From Luteolibacter sp. LG18 (GTDB lineage Bacteria; Verrucomicrobiota; Verrucomicrobiia; Verrucomicrobiales; Akkermansiaceae): 64,000 nucleotides of DNA. The notes beneath the pieces were generated by a model, which searched no databases, was not told the origin of the DNA, and worked only from the letters and a program-made list of their open reading frames with translations. The stretch lies in NCBI RefSeq assembly GCF_036322585.1, contig NZ_AP024600.1:3844001-3908000 (forward strand), read 5' to 3'. Positions 44,653-53,988 of this stretch are shown here, piece by piece; positions within the stretch are counted from its first letter, which is position 1; every line of letters starts with the position of its first letter. The position numbers were made by a program, and so were the translations under genes.

Positions 44653-46599
44653 ATGCACGATTCCCGCTATTCCAGAAAACACGGTCTGATCGAGCGGCTG
44701 TTGGACGGCCTGCTGGTCCGAACCTACCGGGCTGTCAATCGCCGCACCCCGTGGCACAAGCTGCCGTCATGGCTCGGCCTGGGAAATCTGATTGCCTTCC
44801 GGGTGGAGCTGCGGAAGCACAATCTCCACGATACCGATGGCGACCTGACCCAACCGAAGCCGGGATGTCCCTTTCATCCGGGGCCTTATCCGACATTGAT
44901 GCGGACTCCTGGGGGCACCCAGAATGATCTGAACCAGCCGGCGATGGGCTGCCGGTATTCCCGGCTGGGGCGAAACATGATCCCGCTGGATCCCGTGAAG
45001 GTGGAATCCGATCTGTACAAGCCGAATCCGCTCAAGATCAGCAAGGAACTCCTCGCCCGCGACTCGGCCCTGCCGGACGGTGGCTTCCAGCCCGCCACCT
45101 CGCTGAACCTGTTGGCCGCCGCGTGGATCCAGTTCCAGGTGCACGATTGGTTCAACCACGAGAACGAACCAGCGGGCCAGGAGGGGTCGCTGACGGTGCC
45201 GAGGGACGGGGATTGGCCGGATGAAGGTGGCATGAAGATTCGCGCCACGTTGCCGGATCCGACGAATTCCGATCCGCTCAATGCGCGCTATCCGGCCTTC
45301 CGCAATGCCGATCCGCAGTGGTGGGATGGTTCCCAGATCTATGGAGAATCGGAGGACGAAACCCTGGGGCTCAGGACCGATCCCAATCCCGGCGGTAAAT
45401 TGTGTCCGTCCGGAAAACTCTATCTGGACCCCTCCAACCTGCTGCCGTCCGATCCGGTGACCGGCCAGACCGTGAGTGGGTTCACCAACAACTGGTGGCT
45501 TGGCTTGGAGATCCTGCACACCCTGTTCGTGAAGGAGCACAATGCGATCTGCTCCGCGCTGGCGGCGGGTGAGCCGCAGCTCAACGACCAGCAGATCTTC
45601 GAACGCGCGCGCCTCGTCAACTGCGCGTTGATGGCGAAGATTCACACCATCGAATGGACGCCGGGCATCCTCGCGCATCCCGCGATCAAGCCCGCGCTCG
45701 ATGCGAACTGGATGGGCCTCGTCGGCCACTGGTTCGGGGAAGAGCTGGCCCGGCGGATCGCGGTGTTCCTGCCGGATGGCGTGATCAAGGACATCTTCAC
45801 CGGAGTCCCCGGATCGGAACCGGACCACCATGGCGCGCCGTACTGCCTCACCGAGGAGTTCGCGTCGGTCTACCGCCTGCACCCGCTGATCCCGGAGACG
45901 GTGACGGTCCGGTTGTGCGTGGATGACCACCAGGTGAAGACCTATCCGATGGAAGCGATCGCCTTCAACCGGGCCCGCGCGCCATTGGGCGAGGGGGCCA
46001 CCATGACGGATGCGATCTACACTTTCGGTACCAGCCACCCGGGGGCCATCACCATCGGGAACTACCCGTCGTTCCTGCGGAACTTGAAGCTGCCGGCGGT
46101 GAAGTCCCTCGTCGCGGGCGCCCCCGACATCGAGGAGGTATTGGATCTCGCCGCGGTTGACATCCTGCGTGACCGCGAGCGTGGCGTGCCCCGCTACAAT
46201 GAGTTCCGCAAGCAACTCCGGATGCCGGAGGTCACCTCCTGGCTGGAGCTTTCCGGCGGGAGGCAGGAGCTGGCGGACAAGCTGGAGCGGATCTATGGCA
46301 CGCTCGACCAGGTGGACACCATGGTCGGCATGTTCTGCGAGCCGCTGCCGGAGGGTTTCGGGTTCAGTGACACCGCCTTTCGCATCTTCATCCTGATGGC
46401 CTCGCGCCGGTTGAAAAGCGACCGCTTCTTCACCACCGACTATCATGAGGAGGTTTACACCCGCACCGGGATGGAGTGGATCCGCAAGACCGGGATGAAG
46501 GAGATCATCTGCCGCCACCACCCGGAGTTGGAGCCTGCATTTGCAAATGTGAAGAACCCCTTCGCGCCATGGACGAAGGCCGCGGGTGGTGCCGCATGA
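44653..46599 (+). CDS. Haem peroxidase of the cyclooxygenase / alpha-dioxygenase superfamily
   Basis: A 648-residue enzyme related to animal-type peroxidases, closest in motif layout to fatty-acid dioxygenases. Seen: distal-side IQFQVHDWFNH (His164), NNWWLGLEILHTLFVKEHNAIC near 278-300 with the family REHN-type element (KEHN), and SVYRLHPL at 405-412, whose Tyr407 and His410 match the catalytic Tyr and proximal haem ligand of the Y-x-x-H motif in cyclooxygenase and plant alpha-DOX. These residues would let it oxygenate a free fatty acid. No signal peptide is evident. The ATG at 44653 is chosen as it fits the gap after the cytochrome gene. Alternatives are a simple peroxidase; the presence of Tyr407 favours a dioxygenase. 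Confidence 0.85.
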   Translation: MHDSRYSRKHGLIERLLDGLLVRTYRAVNRRTPWHKLPSWLGLGNLIAFRVELRKHNLHDTDGDLTQPKPGCPFHPGPYPTLMRTPGGTQNDLNQPAMGCRYSRLGRNMIPLDPVKVESDLYKPNPLKISKELLARDSALPDGGFQPATSLNLLAAAWIQFQVHDWFNHENEPAGQEGSLTVPRDGDWPDEGGMKIRATLPDPTNSDPLNARYPAFRNADPQWWDGSQIYGESEDETLGLRTDPNPGGKLCPSGKLYLDPSNLLPSDPVTGQTVSGFTNNWWLGLEILHTLFVKEHNAICSALAAGEPQLNDQQIFERARLVNCALMAKIHTIEWTPGILAHPAIKPALDANWMGLVGHWFGEELARRIAVFLPDGVIKDIFTGVPGSEPDHHGAPYCLTEEFASVYRLHPLIPETVTVRLCVDDHQVKTYPMEAIAFNRARAPLGEGATMTDAIYTFGTSHPGAITIGNYPSFLRNLKLPAVKSLVAGAPDIEEVLDLAAVDILRDRERGVPRYNEFRKQLRMPEVTSWLELSGGRQELADKLERIYGTLDQVDTMVGMFCEPLPEGFGFSDTAFRIFILMASRRLKSDRFFTTDYHEEVYTRTGMEWIRKTGMKEIICRHHPELEPAFANVKNPFAPWTKAAGGAA

Positions 46600-46621
46600 C
46601 CCGAACCCGGACCTCTCGACC

Positions 46622-49288
46622 ATGAAAATCTTGGAGAGTCTCGTCAGGATGCAGGAGCGGGTGGTCGCCTGGATCGACCGAAATGGCGTGGTGGTGAAAT
46701 GGATCTTCCTCCTGCGGGTGCCGGTCATGGCCTCGCTGGTGGTGTTCGGGCTGCCCTATGCCGTGTTGATGCAGTCCGGGCCGTCGGCGTTGATCGAGGG
46801 GGCCTACGAAGCCCAGGGGGCGATCGGTTTCGGGCTCCTGGTGATGGCGCTCTCGTTCCTGGTCGGGTGTTTTTTCGCGACGACGGAGGTGATCTGCGAG
46901 TGCGCGCCGGTGCGTTTCGAAATGGGGCAGGCGGACAAGGGGCCTCCGGGCTGGTTGATCCTGCTGGTCCGGATCCTTTATCTTGCCGGGCCGTGTTGCA
47001 CGCTGCTGGTGTGCCTGAAGATGGCGTTTTCCGGAGGCTTGAAGGAAGTGGCCTCGACGAAGTGGGTGGGCTATGTCGCGGCGGCGGCGGTCGGGGTGGG
47101 GGTGCCGGCGTTCCTTCACCTCTGGAGCTACCGCTGGACCGCGACCGGCGGGAGCAGCCGTCCGGTGAAGTTCCTGCTCAAGGTGTTCGCCGCGATGGGA
47201 AAGGGATACCAAGGGCCGGCCAGGGTCGCGCCCCAGAGGAGGTCCATGCCGTCGAATCCGGACTTCCTCGGTCTCATGCACGTGCGCCTGATGGGGTTCG
47301 CGTTGCTGAGCATGCTGGCGTTCCTGGGACTGGCCGTCCCCGATTGCGCGAAGTGCCCCGCGGCCTTGTATGTGCTGCTCACGGTGCTGGCCGGATCGTG
47401 GATTCTCACCGGCCTTGCGTTTTTCTGGGACCGTTTCCGCATGCCCTTGTTCACCATCACGCTGGTGTGGGTGATGTGGGTTTCCAAGCTGTGGAGGAGT
47501 GACTACACGTTTCCCACCCAGTTGGTCCCGAATCAGAAGGAGGTGCCGGAAGCCTTGCCGGACGCGGGCCAGGTGCTGGGATTGCCGTCTCCCATCTTGA
47601 AGGCGGGCGATCCTCCCTATCTCGGGCTGAGGCGGGGTCCCGGCACCGCGCCGTCCCATTCACTGGGGCCGGTGGGGGTGGCGGCGGTCGGAGGAGGCAT
47701 CCATTCCGGGGCGTGGGCGGTGGAGGTGCTGACCCGTATCCAGGAGCTGGACGGCTGCGCCTCGTTTCCGGATCGGATCAGCGCGCTCAGCGGCACATCC
47801 GGTGGGTCCTATGGGACGATGTTCTACGCCCATGCGATGTATCCCTACCGGCGGGACCGGGAGCTCGATCGCGAGAAGATCGGAAAGCTGCGGGAGGTGG
47901 TGCGTTCCTCCAGCCTGTCCGCCGTGGTCAGGAAACTGACCTACCATGATCTGGCGGGCTACTGGCTGCCGGTTCCCGGAACGGGTGACCGCGGCACCGA
48001 GATGGAAAACGCGTGGGTCAGGAACGCCGAACAGGTGTGGGGGCGCTTTGATTCCAACACCAATCCCGGCGGGGGGACCGACCTCGACCGGGAGATCCAA
48101 AAGCCTTTTGCCGAACAGAATCTCTGGGACTGGACGGGTGAACTGCGGGCGGGGAAGATGCCTGCGGTCTTCTTCACCTCCGGGACGGAGGAATCCGGGC
48201 GTCCGATCGTTTTTGGCACGTCCCGGGTGTTCGACTGGAATTTCAACGCGAAGCAAACGGGGGTGATGGAACGCGCCGCAAGCCCCGCTCCGGCGGGGGG
48301 ATATGATTTCCACACGGTGAGGGTCGCGACCGGTGCCCGCCTTTCCGCCACCTTTCCGTGGGTCAGTCCGGCGGCCCGGCCGGAAATGACCGATGGTTCC
48401 CCGCTGCGCCGCTACGAGCACCAGCTCGATGGTGGCTATTACGACAATTTCGGGCTACTGGCGCTCAACCGCTGGATGGACGAGGGCCTGAACGCGGCGC
48501 TGCCGCCGCGGAAGCGCCCGGAGGGCTCCTCCGCCACCGTGCCGAGCGATTGCGAGCTGGCCTGGGTGGAGGATGGTGCCGTGCGCCACGTCCTGTTCAT
48601 CCAGATCCGGTACCTGACACCGTTCGAGGAACCCGTGTCCTCTCCGAAAGGGTTTGCATCCCAGCTGACCGCGCCGCTCGTCGGTCTCTACCACGCCCGT
48701 GTGGCGGGCCAGCGTTTGCGCGCCGACGAGCAGTTCCAGTTGTTCGCCAACTACTGGAAGCTTCGTAACGTGATCGTGGACAATGTCGTCTTCGAATACG
48801 GCGCGGGAGCCCCGGCCCACACGCGCAAGATCAGGGAGGCGGGACCGGAGGACTATGTCGGAAAGCTCGTGGATCTGGGCCGTGATGACGGGGGCAAGGC
48901 GGTGCCGGAAGGCGATGCGAAGGCCCTGAGGAACCAGGAGGCGAAGCAGGAGGAAAAACAGGACACCAAGGTGGAGGCGAAACAGGAGCCACAGGCGGAC
49001 ATGCGGCAAAAGAAGGAGCCGAAGAAGCCGGAAGCGGGGGTGGAGGAGGATCCCGTTTCATCCCCGCTGTCCTGGCACCTCACCACCGGGAACAAGTTGG
49101 ATATCACGTCCCAGGGGGACGAGATCCAGGCCCAGCATGATCTCTACCTGGTGCTGGAAAAGGCCATCGGCGACGACCGCCGCTTTTCCCCCGCCGGCCG
49201 TGATGCCGCCCTAGCGCGGTTGGTGGTCGACCTGCCGCTCGGGGCCGCCGCGGTCCGCGTCCAGCGTTTCATCTCAGGTCATCCGTGA
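46622..49288 (+). CDS. Membrane-anchored patatin-like phospholipase
   Basis: An 888-residue protein. The first 300 residues contain about six hydrophobic helices (VMASLVVFGLPYAVLM, ILYLAGPCCTLLVCL, YVAAAAVGVGVPAFLHL, LSMLAFLGLAVP, and others). The patatin domain follows: oxyanion-type GGGIHSGAWAVEVL near 358-371, nucleophile elbow SGTSGGS at 390-396 (Ser393), and the DGG motif QLDGGYYDNFG with Asp603, completing the Ser-Asp dyad. A lysine/glutamine-rich low-complexity linker lies near 770-820. The predicted role is to release fatty acids from phospholipids, which would feed the adjacent dioxygenase. Its stop overlaps the next start (GTGA), implying coupled translation. Confidence 0.82.
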   Translation: MKILESLVRMQERVVAWIDRNGVVVKWIFLLRVPVMASLVVFGLPYAVLMQSGPSALIEGAYEAQGAIGFGLLVMALSFLVGCFFATTEVICECAPVRFEMGQADKGPPGWLILLVRILYLAGPCCTLLVCLKMAFSGGLKEVASTKWVGYVAAAAVGVGVPAFLHLWSYRWTATGGSSRPVKFLLKVFAAMGKGYQGPARVAPQRRSMPSNPDFLGLMHVRLMGFALLSMLAFLGLAVPDCAKCPAALYVLLTVLAGSWILTGLAFFWDRFRMPLFTITLVWVMWVSKLWRSDYTFPTQLVPNQKEVPEALPDAGQVLGLPSPILKAGDPPYLGLRRGPGTAPSHSLGPVGVAAVGGGIHSGAWAVEVLTRIQELDGCASFPDRISALSGTSGGSYGTMFYAHAMYPYRRDRELDREKIGKLREVVRSSSLSAVVRKLTYHDLAGYWLPVPGTGDRGTEMENAWVRNAEQVWGRFDSNTNPGGGTDLDREIQKPFAEQNLWDWTGELRAGKMPAVFFTSGTEESGRPIVFGTSRVFDWNFNAKQTGVMERAASPAPAGGYDFHTVRVATGARLSATFPWVSPAARPEMTDGSPLRRYEHQLDGGYYDNFGLLALNRWMDEGLNAALPPRKRPEGSSATVPSDCELAWVEDGAVRHVLFIQIRYLTPFEEPVSSPKGFASQLTAPLVGLYHARVAGQRLRADEQFQLFANYWKLRNVIVDNVVFEYGAGAPAHTRKIREAGPEDYVGKLVDLGRDDGGKAVPEGDAKALRNQEAKQEEKQDTKVEAKQEPQADMRQKKEPKKPEAGVEEDPVSSPLSWHLTTGNKLDITSQGDEIQAQHDLYLVLEKAIGDDRRFSPAGRDAALARLVVDLPLGAAAVRVQRFISGHP

Positions 49289-51126
49289 CCGCATTCGAAC
49301 CGAACAACGACATGAAAACCGGTTTTCAATCCTCCCTGACGAAAGACGGCTTCACCCTCAAGCTGTGGCGCGGGGAAGGGGTGTGCATGCTTGCCATGAG
49401 CGTGGAGGAGCCCGAGGACGACTTCGTGGGCTTCGCCATCGAACGGAAGCCTCCCGGGTCCAAGCACTGGACGATCCTGAAAAACCGGATCGCCTTCGAT
49501 TATCCCAAGGACGACAAGCAGCCGGTCGATGGGTTCCGGAACTACAGCACCTTTGAGGCACCCATCCAGAAATTCCGCTGGATGGATTTTCCCCACCTGG
49601 TGAAGCCGGGAGACTACACCTACCGGGTCACGAAGATGCACATGCCGGCGGACGGGCAACTGGTGAACGGCACCTTGATCGAACTGGCGATCGAACTGGA
49701 TCCGGTGACCCACGCCGGCTTCCTCGACATCGGGTTCACGCGCAATTTCGCTTCGTCGCAGGCGTTCATCGAGAAGATGGGGAATCCAGAAGACATCGAC
49801 CAGGTGGGGAAACAGGTCATCCCCGGCGATGCGAAGGACGGGCTGGATTTCGAGAAGCTGGCGAATCCCAAAGGGCTGTATTCGTGGATGGCGTTCCAGG
49901 CCTACGACCTGCTCTTCGGCTTTCTGGACGAGGCGGTGAAGGACGAGGACGTGACGGTGGACATGCTGGCCTACGATTTCAACGAACCGGACATGCTGGC
50001 GAAGCTCAAGCAGCTCGGTGGCCGCCTGCGCGCGGTGATCGACGATTCCACGGAGGACACGGATTCGGGCGAAGACAGCGGTCACGGCAGCAAGGGCAGT
50101 GCTGAATCCCGCGCCGCCCGCGAGCTGGAGGAAACCGCTGGCGACGGCAAGGTGAAACGCACTCACTTCACGAACCTCCAGCACCACAAGGTGCTGATCC
50201 AGCGGCGCGGCGGCGTTCCCTGCAAGGTGCTCTGCGGCTCCACCAATTTCAGCTTCCGCGGTCTCTACATCCAGTCGAACAACGTGCTCGTGTTCGATGA
50301 TCCGGACATCGCGGGGCTCTACGGGCGGATGTTCGATTCGGTGTTCGAGGATCCCTCCGGGTTCAAGAAGACGGACCTGGCCAAGCAGTGGCACCTGGTG
50401 GCGAAGGAGGGAAAGCCTGTGGTCCGGATCTGTTTCTCCCCGCATGCCCATCACGAATTGTCGCTGGAGCCGGTGAAGGGCGCGATCGAGGGGGCCACCT
50501 CGTCGGTGTTCTATGCCGTCGCGTTCCTGAGCCTGATCCGGAAGGGCGGCCTCACCCGGGACGCGTTCGACCGGCTGATGGACCGCCCTGTGTTCAGCTA
50601 TGGCATCGCGGACAAGGGCGCGAAAACCGGGAAGGGCAAGGGCACCCTGGAGATCCACAAACCGGATGGTTCGGTGGGGTTCGTCGATTTCAAGTATCTG
50701 GCGAAGAACGCGCCCGAGCCCTTCCGGAGGGAATGGAGCGGAGGGAAGGGGATCAACGTCCATCACAAGTTCGTGGTCACCGATTTCACCCTTCCGACGG
50801 CGAAAGTGATCACCGGCTCCTCGAACCTCGCGCCGTCCGGTGAGAAGAACAACGGCGACCACCTGATCGTGATCGAGGACCAGCGGGTGGCCACCGCCTA
50901 CGTGATCGAGGCCCTGCGTGTGTTCGACCACCTGCATTTCCGCTCCGTGATGCAGGAGGCGGAGGAAAATGCCCCGAAGGGGGAAAAGAAATCCGCCGCC
51001 CGCAACCGCGTCCTCAAGCTCCAGAAACCGAAGGCCATCAGCGGCAAGTCCGCGAATTGGTTCGAAAGCCACTACCAGCCGGACTCCCAAAAGGAGAAGG
51101 ACCGCCGCTTGTTCTCGGGTACCTGA
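49285..51126 (+). CDS. Phospholipase D-like protein with one degenerate HKD motif
   Basis: A 613-residue PLD-superfamily protein. First motif QHHKVLIQRRGG at about 299-310 keeps HxK but has Arg where Asp is expected, followed by GSTNFSFRG. Second motif VHHKFVVTDFT at about 492-502 is complete (H-x-K-x4-D) with GSSNLAPSG after it. The two halves would form one active site from a dimer-like fold; asymmetry suggests altered substrate or processivity. A fibronectin-like domain occupies about residues 1-110. No signal peptide is evident. It overlaps the patatin gene by 4 bases; the alternative ATG is at 49312. The substrate could be phospholipid or nucleic acid; the lipid context favours the first. 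Confidence 0.82.
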   Translation: MTAFEPNNDMKTGFQSSLTKDGFTLKLWRGEGVCMLAMSVEEPEDDFVGFAIERKPPGSKHWTILKNRIAFDYPKDDKQPVDGFRNYSTFEAPIQKFRWMDFPHLVKPGDYTYRVTKMHMPADGQLVNGTLIELAIELDPVTHAGFLDIGFTRNFASSQAFIEKMGNPEDIDQVGKQVIPGDAKDGLDFEKLANPKGLYSWMAFQAYDLLFGFLDEAVKDEDVTVDMLAYDFNEPDMLAKLKQLGGRLRAVIDDSTEDTDSGEDSGHGSKGSAESRAARELEETAGDGKVKRTHFTNLQHHKVLIQRRGGVPCKVLCGSTNFSFRGLYIQSNNVLVFDDPDIAGLYGRMFDSVFEDPSGFKKTDLAKQWHLVAKEGKPVVRICFSPHAHHELSLEPVKGAIEGATSSVFYAVAFLSLIRKGGLTRDAFDRLMDRPVFSYGIADKGAKTGKGKGTLEIHKPDGSVGFVDFKYLAKNAPEPFRREWSGGKGINVHHKFVVTDFTLPTAKVITGSSNLAPSGEKNNGDHLIVIEDQRVATAYVIEALRVFDHLHFRSVMQEAEENAPKGEKKSAARNRVLKLQKPKAISGKSANWFESHYQPDSQKEKDRRLFSGT

Positions 51127-51154
51127 CGGTTTCCATCGCCCGACCCCCATCGAT

Positions 51155-53449
51155 ATGAAACGCCCCCGCAAATGGAGCCGGAAGCACACCGGCAGGAATT
51201 CCCTCGTAACTCCGGCGCTGCTCTCCCTTGCCCTCGCTGGCACGTCATGCAGCGCCTACAGGATGGCCGATGAGGTCCTTTCGGTCCAACACCGGATGTT
51301 CGTTCGCGTGCCGGGGCCGCTGCCGCCCGTGGGCCGGGATTTGCGGGCGGAAAATGGATGGTGCTTCCGGCATGTCATCCAGGTGCCCGCCGTGAAGAAG
51401 AAGGACCGCCACGGGGACTACAGCACCCCGGAAGCCCAGTGGTACCTCGCGTATCAGCCGGGGAAGCCGGAGACCTACCAGCGCCACTGGATCACCCCTT
51501 GGCGGAACGCCCGCAAGTATGCTCCCGAAATCGCGGAAGCCGTCTTCGAGCGTTTCCGGGTCTGGCCCCAGCTTGTGGAGCCCTCGCCGGTGTTCGTGGA
51601 TAAGTCCGATTCCACGCAATGGATCGAGGAAAGGCTCACTCCGGATTCCGGGCGCCTTCCGGTCGTCACCGTTGGGAACCACCCGTCCATGAAATGGCCT
51701 GCGGGTTCACGCAAGGCGGGCTTCTACGATCCCGTCTGGTATCAGGACGACCAGCACACGCAGCTCATCGCCGCGCGGAAGGAGATGCGGGAGCGCCTGC
51801 GCGGCGAGGGCCGGGAGGGCATCACCATCGGCGTGCTGGACACCGGTTTCGACATCCGTCATGCCGCGATGCCGACCCACCTCAGGATGACGCCTGGCTC
51901 GGACAGCCTCCGGGTGCTGAGCCCGTATGGAGATGACCCGCGGCACTCCAGCAGCGGCGAGCTTTCCGCCGGGCAAAAGCCGGACTTCGGCCACGGCAGC
52001 GGCACCATCGGCATTCTCGCGGGCAGGCGGGTGAGGATGGTGGACGGGGTGGACAAACAGGGTCGCCCGAAGCCGCCCTTCGTCGGAGACCAGACCATCG
52101 AGCTCGGTGGAGCGCCGGATGCGACCATCGTGCCCGTGCGGGTCGCCACCACCCCCGCCTCCCTCTCTACCGCGAACCTCGCTTACGCCATCGACTATGC
52201 CAGCCGTGTGCAGGGCTGCGATGTGCTCTCCATCAGCCACGGCGGCAGTCCCTCGATGATGTGGACGGACGCGGTCAACGCCGCCTACAGCCGAGGCACC
52301 GCGATGTTCGCCGCCACCGGGGATTTCCTTCCGCTGCCGCTGGTGCCCGGTCGTATCAACCGGCTCGGCCTGCTGGTGCCTTCCTCCACGGTGTATCCCG
52401 CGGCCTTCCGGCGGGTTATGTCGGTGGGCGGCATCACCGCGGGCGAGAAGACCTACGCGATGAACGACCTGCGGTATCCGCTGGGTTTCCTGATTCCTGG
52501 CATCCACGGCAGTTATGGTGCGGATGGGGTGCGGCGTTCGATTCTGACACTGCCGTTCCGGGATGAATCGAAGCAAACCGATCCCGTGCAGGTCGCGCGG
52601 AACAATGCCCTGAAGGCCAATCCGATCATGGCCTACACGCCATCGACACCATGGCTGCTGGCGAAGGGCGGCCGGGAGCAGCAGCGAAACATTGTGGATC
52701 TCGATGGGGGCGGCACCTCGTCCGCCGCACCCCAGGCCGCCGCGGCCGCCGCCCATTGGCTGGCGTGCAATCGGAGGGCGATCCAAGCGGACGGTGGTTG
52801 GAATGACTGGCGTAAGGCCGAGTCCGTCTACCTCGCCATGGCCTTGACCGCCCGCAGGCCGTGGGCGACCGGCGGCCGAAGGGAGGACCAGCTCCCGGAT
52901 CCGAAAGGATTCCTAGGCTCCGGCATCCTCCGGGCCAGGGACATGCTGGATGTCTCCTACAAGCAGGCGCTCGACCTGGAGGGGAAAACCCTCCGCTCGC
53001 CGTACCACGTGAAGGGCCATCCGGTGCTCAATCCGGACATCTACCCCGGCACCGGCGGAGCCCCGCGGGACTTCTTCGATTCCCGTCACAGTTTCTTTGA
53101 CGCCGTCTTCGCTACGAACCGGAGCAACGCTTCCAGGGAGGCGATCTCAAGACAGGCCGACTTCCGCAATCACCAGAGCGAAGTCCGCACGCTGGACACC
53201 CAGCGTCAGGAGGCCCTTCAGATCCTCTATTTCAACATGATGCTCGTGGAGCAGTTCCAATGGGGGCACCAACCGATCGGCGCGGGGAACGAGGATGACA
53301 TGGCCCGCAACATGAGGACCGCCGGTGTCAGCCAGACGCTCCTGGGGCCAAACGAAAGCGCGCTCGATCGCCGTGCCGGAGTCCTCTCCACCGGTGGCAG
53401 TTGGGCCGCCGGGGCGATGACGAAACCGAAAACCTCCCACGCCCGATGA
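51155..53449 (+). CDS. Subtilisin-like (S8) serine protease, lipoprotein
   Basis: A 764-residue secreted protease. The signal peptide ends at the lipobox-like GTSC near residues 29-32, predicting lipid anchoring. Catalytic triad by motif: Asp229 in GVLDTGFD, His280 in FGHGSGTIG, Ser522 in GGTSSAAPQ. The stretch 230-520 carries the S8 core (ISHGGSPSMMWTDAVNAA, SVGGITAGEKTYAMN). The C-terminal 200 residues are not assigned. The start is ATG 51155, 28 bases after the PLD gene; its stop overlaps the next start (ATGA). Role in the cluster is open: processing of partner proteins, or degradation of outside proteins. Confidence 0.87.
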   Translation: MKRPRKWSRKHTGRNSLVTPALLSLALAGTSCSAYRMADEVLSVQHRMFVRVPGPLPPVGRDLRAENGWCFRHVIQVPAVKKKDRHGDYSTPEAQWYLAYQPGKPETYQRHWITPWRNARKYAPEIAEAVFERFRVWPQLVEPSPVFVDKSDSTQWIEERLTPDSGRLPVVTVGNHPSMKWPAGSRKAGFYDPVWYQDDQHTQLIAARKEMRERLRGEGREGITIGVLDTGFDIRHAAMPTHLRMTPGSDSLRVLSPYGDDPRHSSSGELSAGQKPDFGHGSGTIGILAGRRVRMVDGVDKQGRPKPPFVGDQTIELGGAPDATIVPVRVATTPASLSTANLAYAIDYASRVQGCDVLSISHGGSPSMMWTDAVNAAYSRGTAMFAATGDFLPLPLVPGRINRLGLLVPSSTVYPAAFRRVMSVGGITAGEKTYAMNDLRYPLGFLIPGIHGSYGADGVRRSILTLPFRDESKQTDPVQVARNNALKANPIMAYTPSTPWLLAKGGREQQRNIVDLDGGGTSSAAPQAAAAAAHWLACNRRAIQADGGWNDWRKAESVYLAMALTARRPWATGGRREDQLPDPKGFLGSGILRARDMLDVSYKQALDLEGKTLRSPYHVKGHPVLNPDIYPGTGGAPRDFFDSRHSFFDAVFATNRSNASREAISRQADFRNHQSEVRTLDTQRQEALQILYFNMMLVEQFQWGHQPIGAGNEDDMARNMRTAGVSQTLLGPNESALDRRAGVLSTGGSWAAGAMTKPKTSHAR

Positions 53450-53988
53450 GCCTTCCTTTCCATAAACTGGATGTGATCGGGTGGCTGGGCGCGGGTGCCT
53501 GTTTCTCCCTGGCGTCCTGCTGCTTCCGGGCTCCCGATGTCGTGAGGCCGCCGGTGACGAAGAGCGGCGGCGTCTACCGCACCCGCATCGAAGCGAAGGC
53601 GAGGTGGAACGACACCGGCATCACTCTCGAGAAAGGCCGGACCTATCACTTTCACGTCGAAGGCACCTGGACGGACTGGATCGTGAAGTGTGATGCCAAC
53701 GGGGCGGTTTCACCCTTCATCCGTTGGCTCTACCGGCCGCTCCGGCCAGGATTGCGCCTGCCACCACGCAAGGATCCCGACGCCGGATTCTTCATGCCGA
53801 TCGCCACCCTCGGGCGCGGCAGCGGCGATGAACTGCCCGAGCATGCGATTGTCATCCGGGATGGCATGCGGTGGACGGTGCCCGAGAGCGGCATCCTGCA
53901 CACCTTTGCCAATGATTGGCCCAGGGCGTATGGAAACAACCACGGAAGTCTCCTTCTGGAAGTCCGGGAGGAACCGCATGCGGAGTGA
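53446..53988 (+). CDS. Small lipoprotein with PA-IL (LecA)-like lectin fold
   Basis: A 180-residue protein with a signal peptide ending LASC near residue 21-24, so probably lipid-anchored. The mature part WNDTGITLEKGRTYHFHVEG...YGNNHGSLLLEVREE has the beta-sandwich spacing and C-terminal Asn-Asn pattern of PA-IL-type galactose lectins, though the calcium ligands were not checked. The ATG overlaps the protease stop (ATGA). It could bind glycan or lipid head groups at the surface. The lectin link is tentative. Confidence 0.55.
   Translation: MSLPFHKLDVIGWLGAGACFSLASCCFRAPDVVRPPVTKSGGVYRTRIEAKARWNDTGITLEKGRTYHFHVEGTWTDWIVKCDANGAVSPFIRWLYRPLRPGLRLPPRKDPDAGFFMPIATLGRGSGDELPEHAIVIRDGMRWTVPESGILHTFANDWPRAYGNNHGSLLLEVREEPHAE

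Noticed and set aside
49279..51243. 654-codon minus-strand frame across the PLD-like gene
   Set aside because: Antisense shadow; the sense strand carries the HKD motifs.
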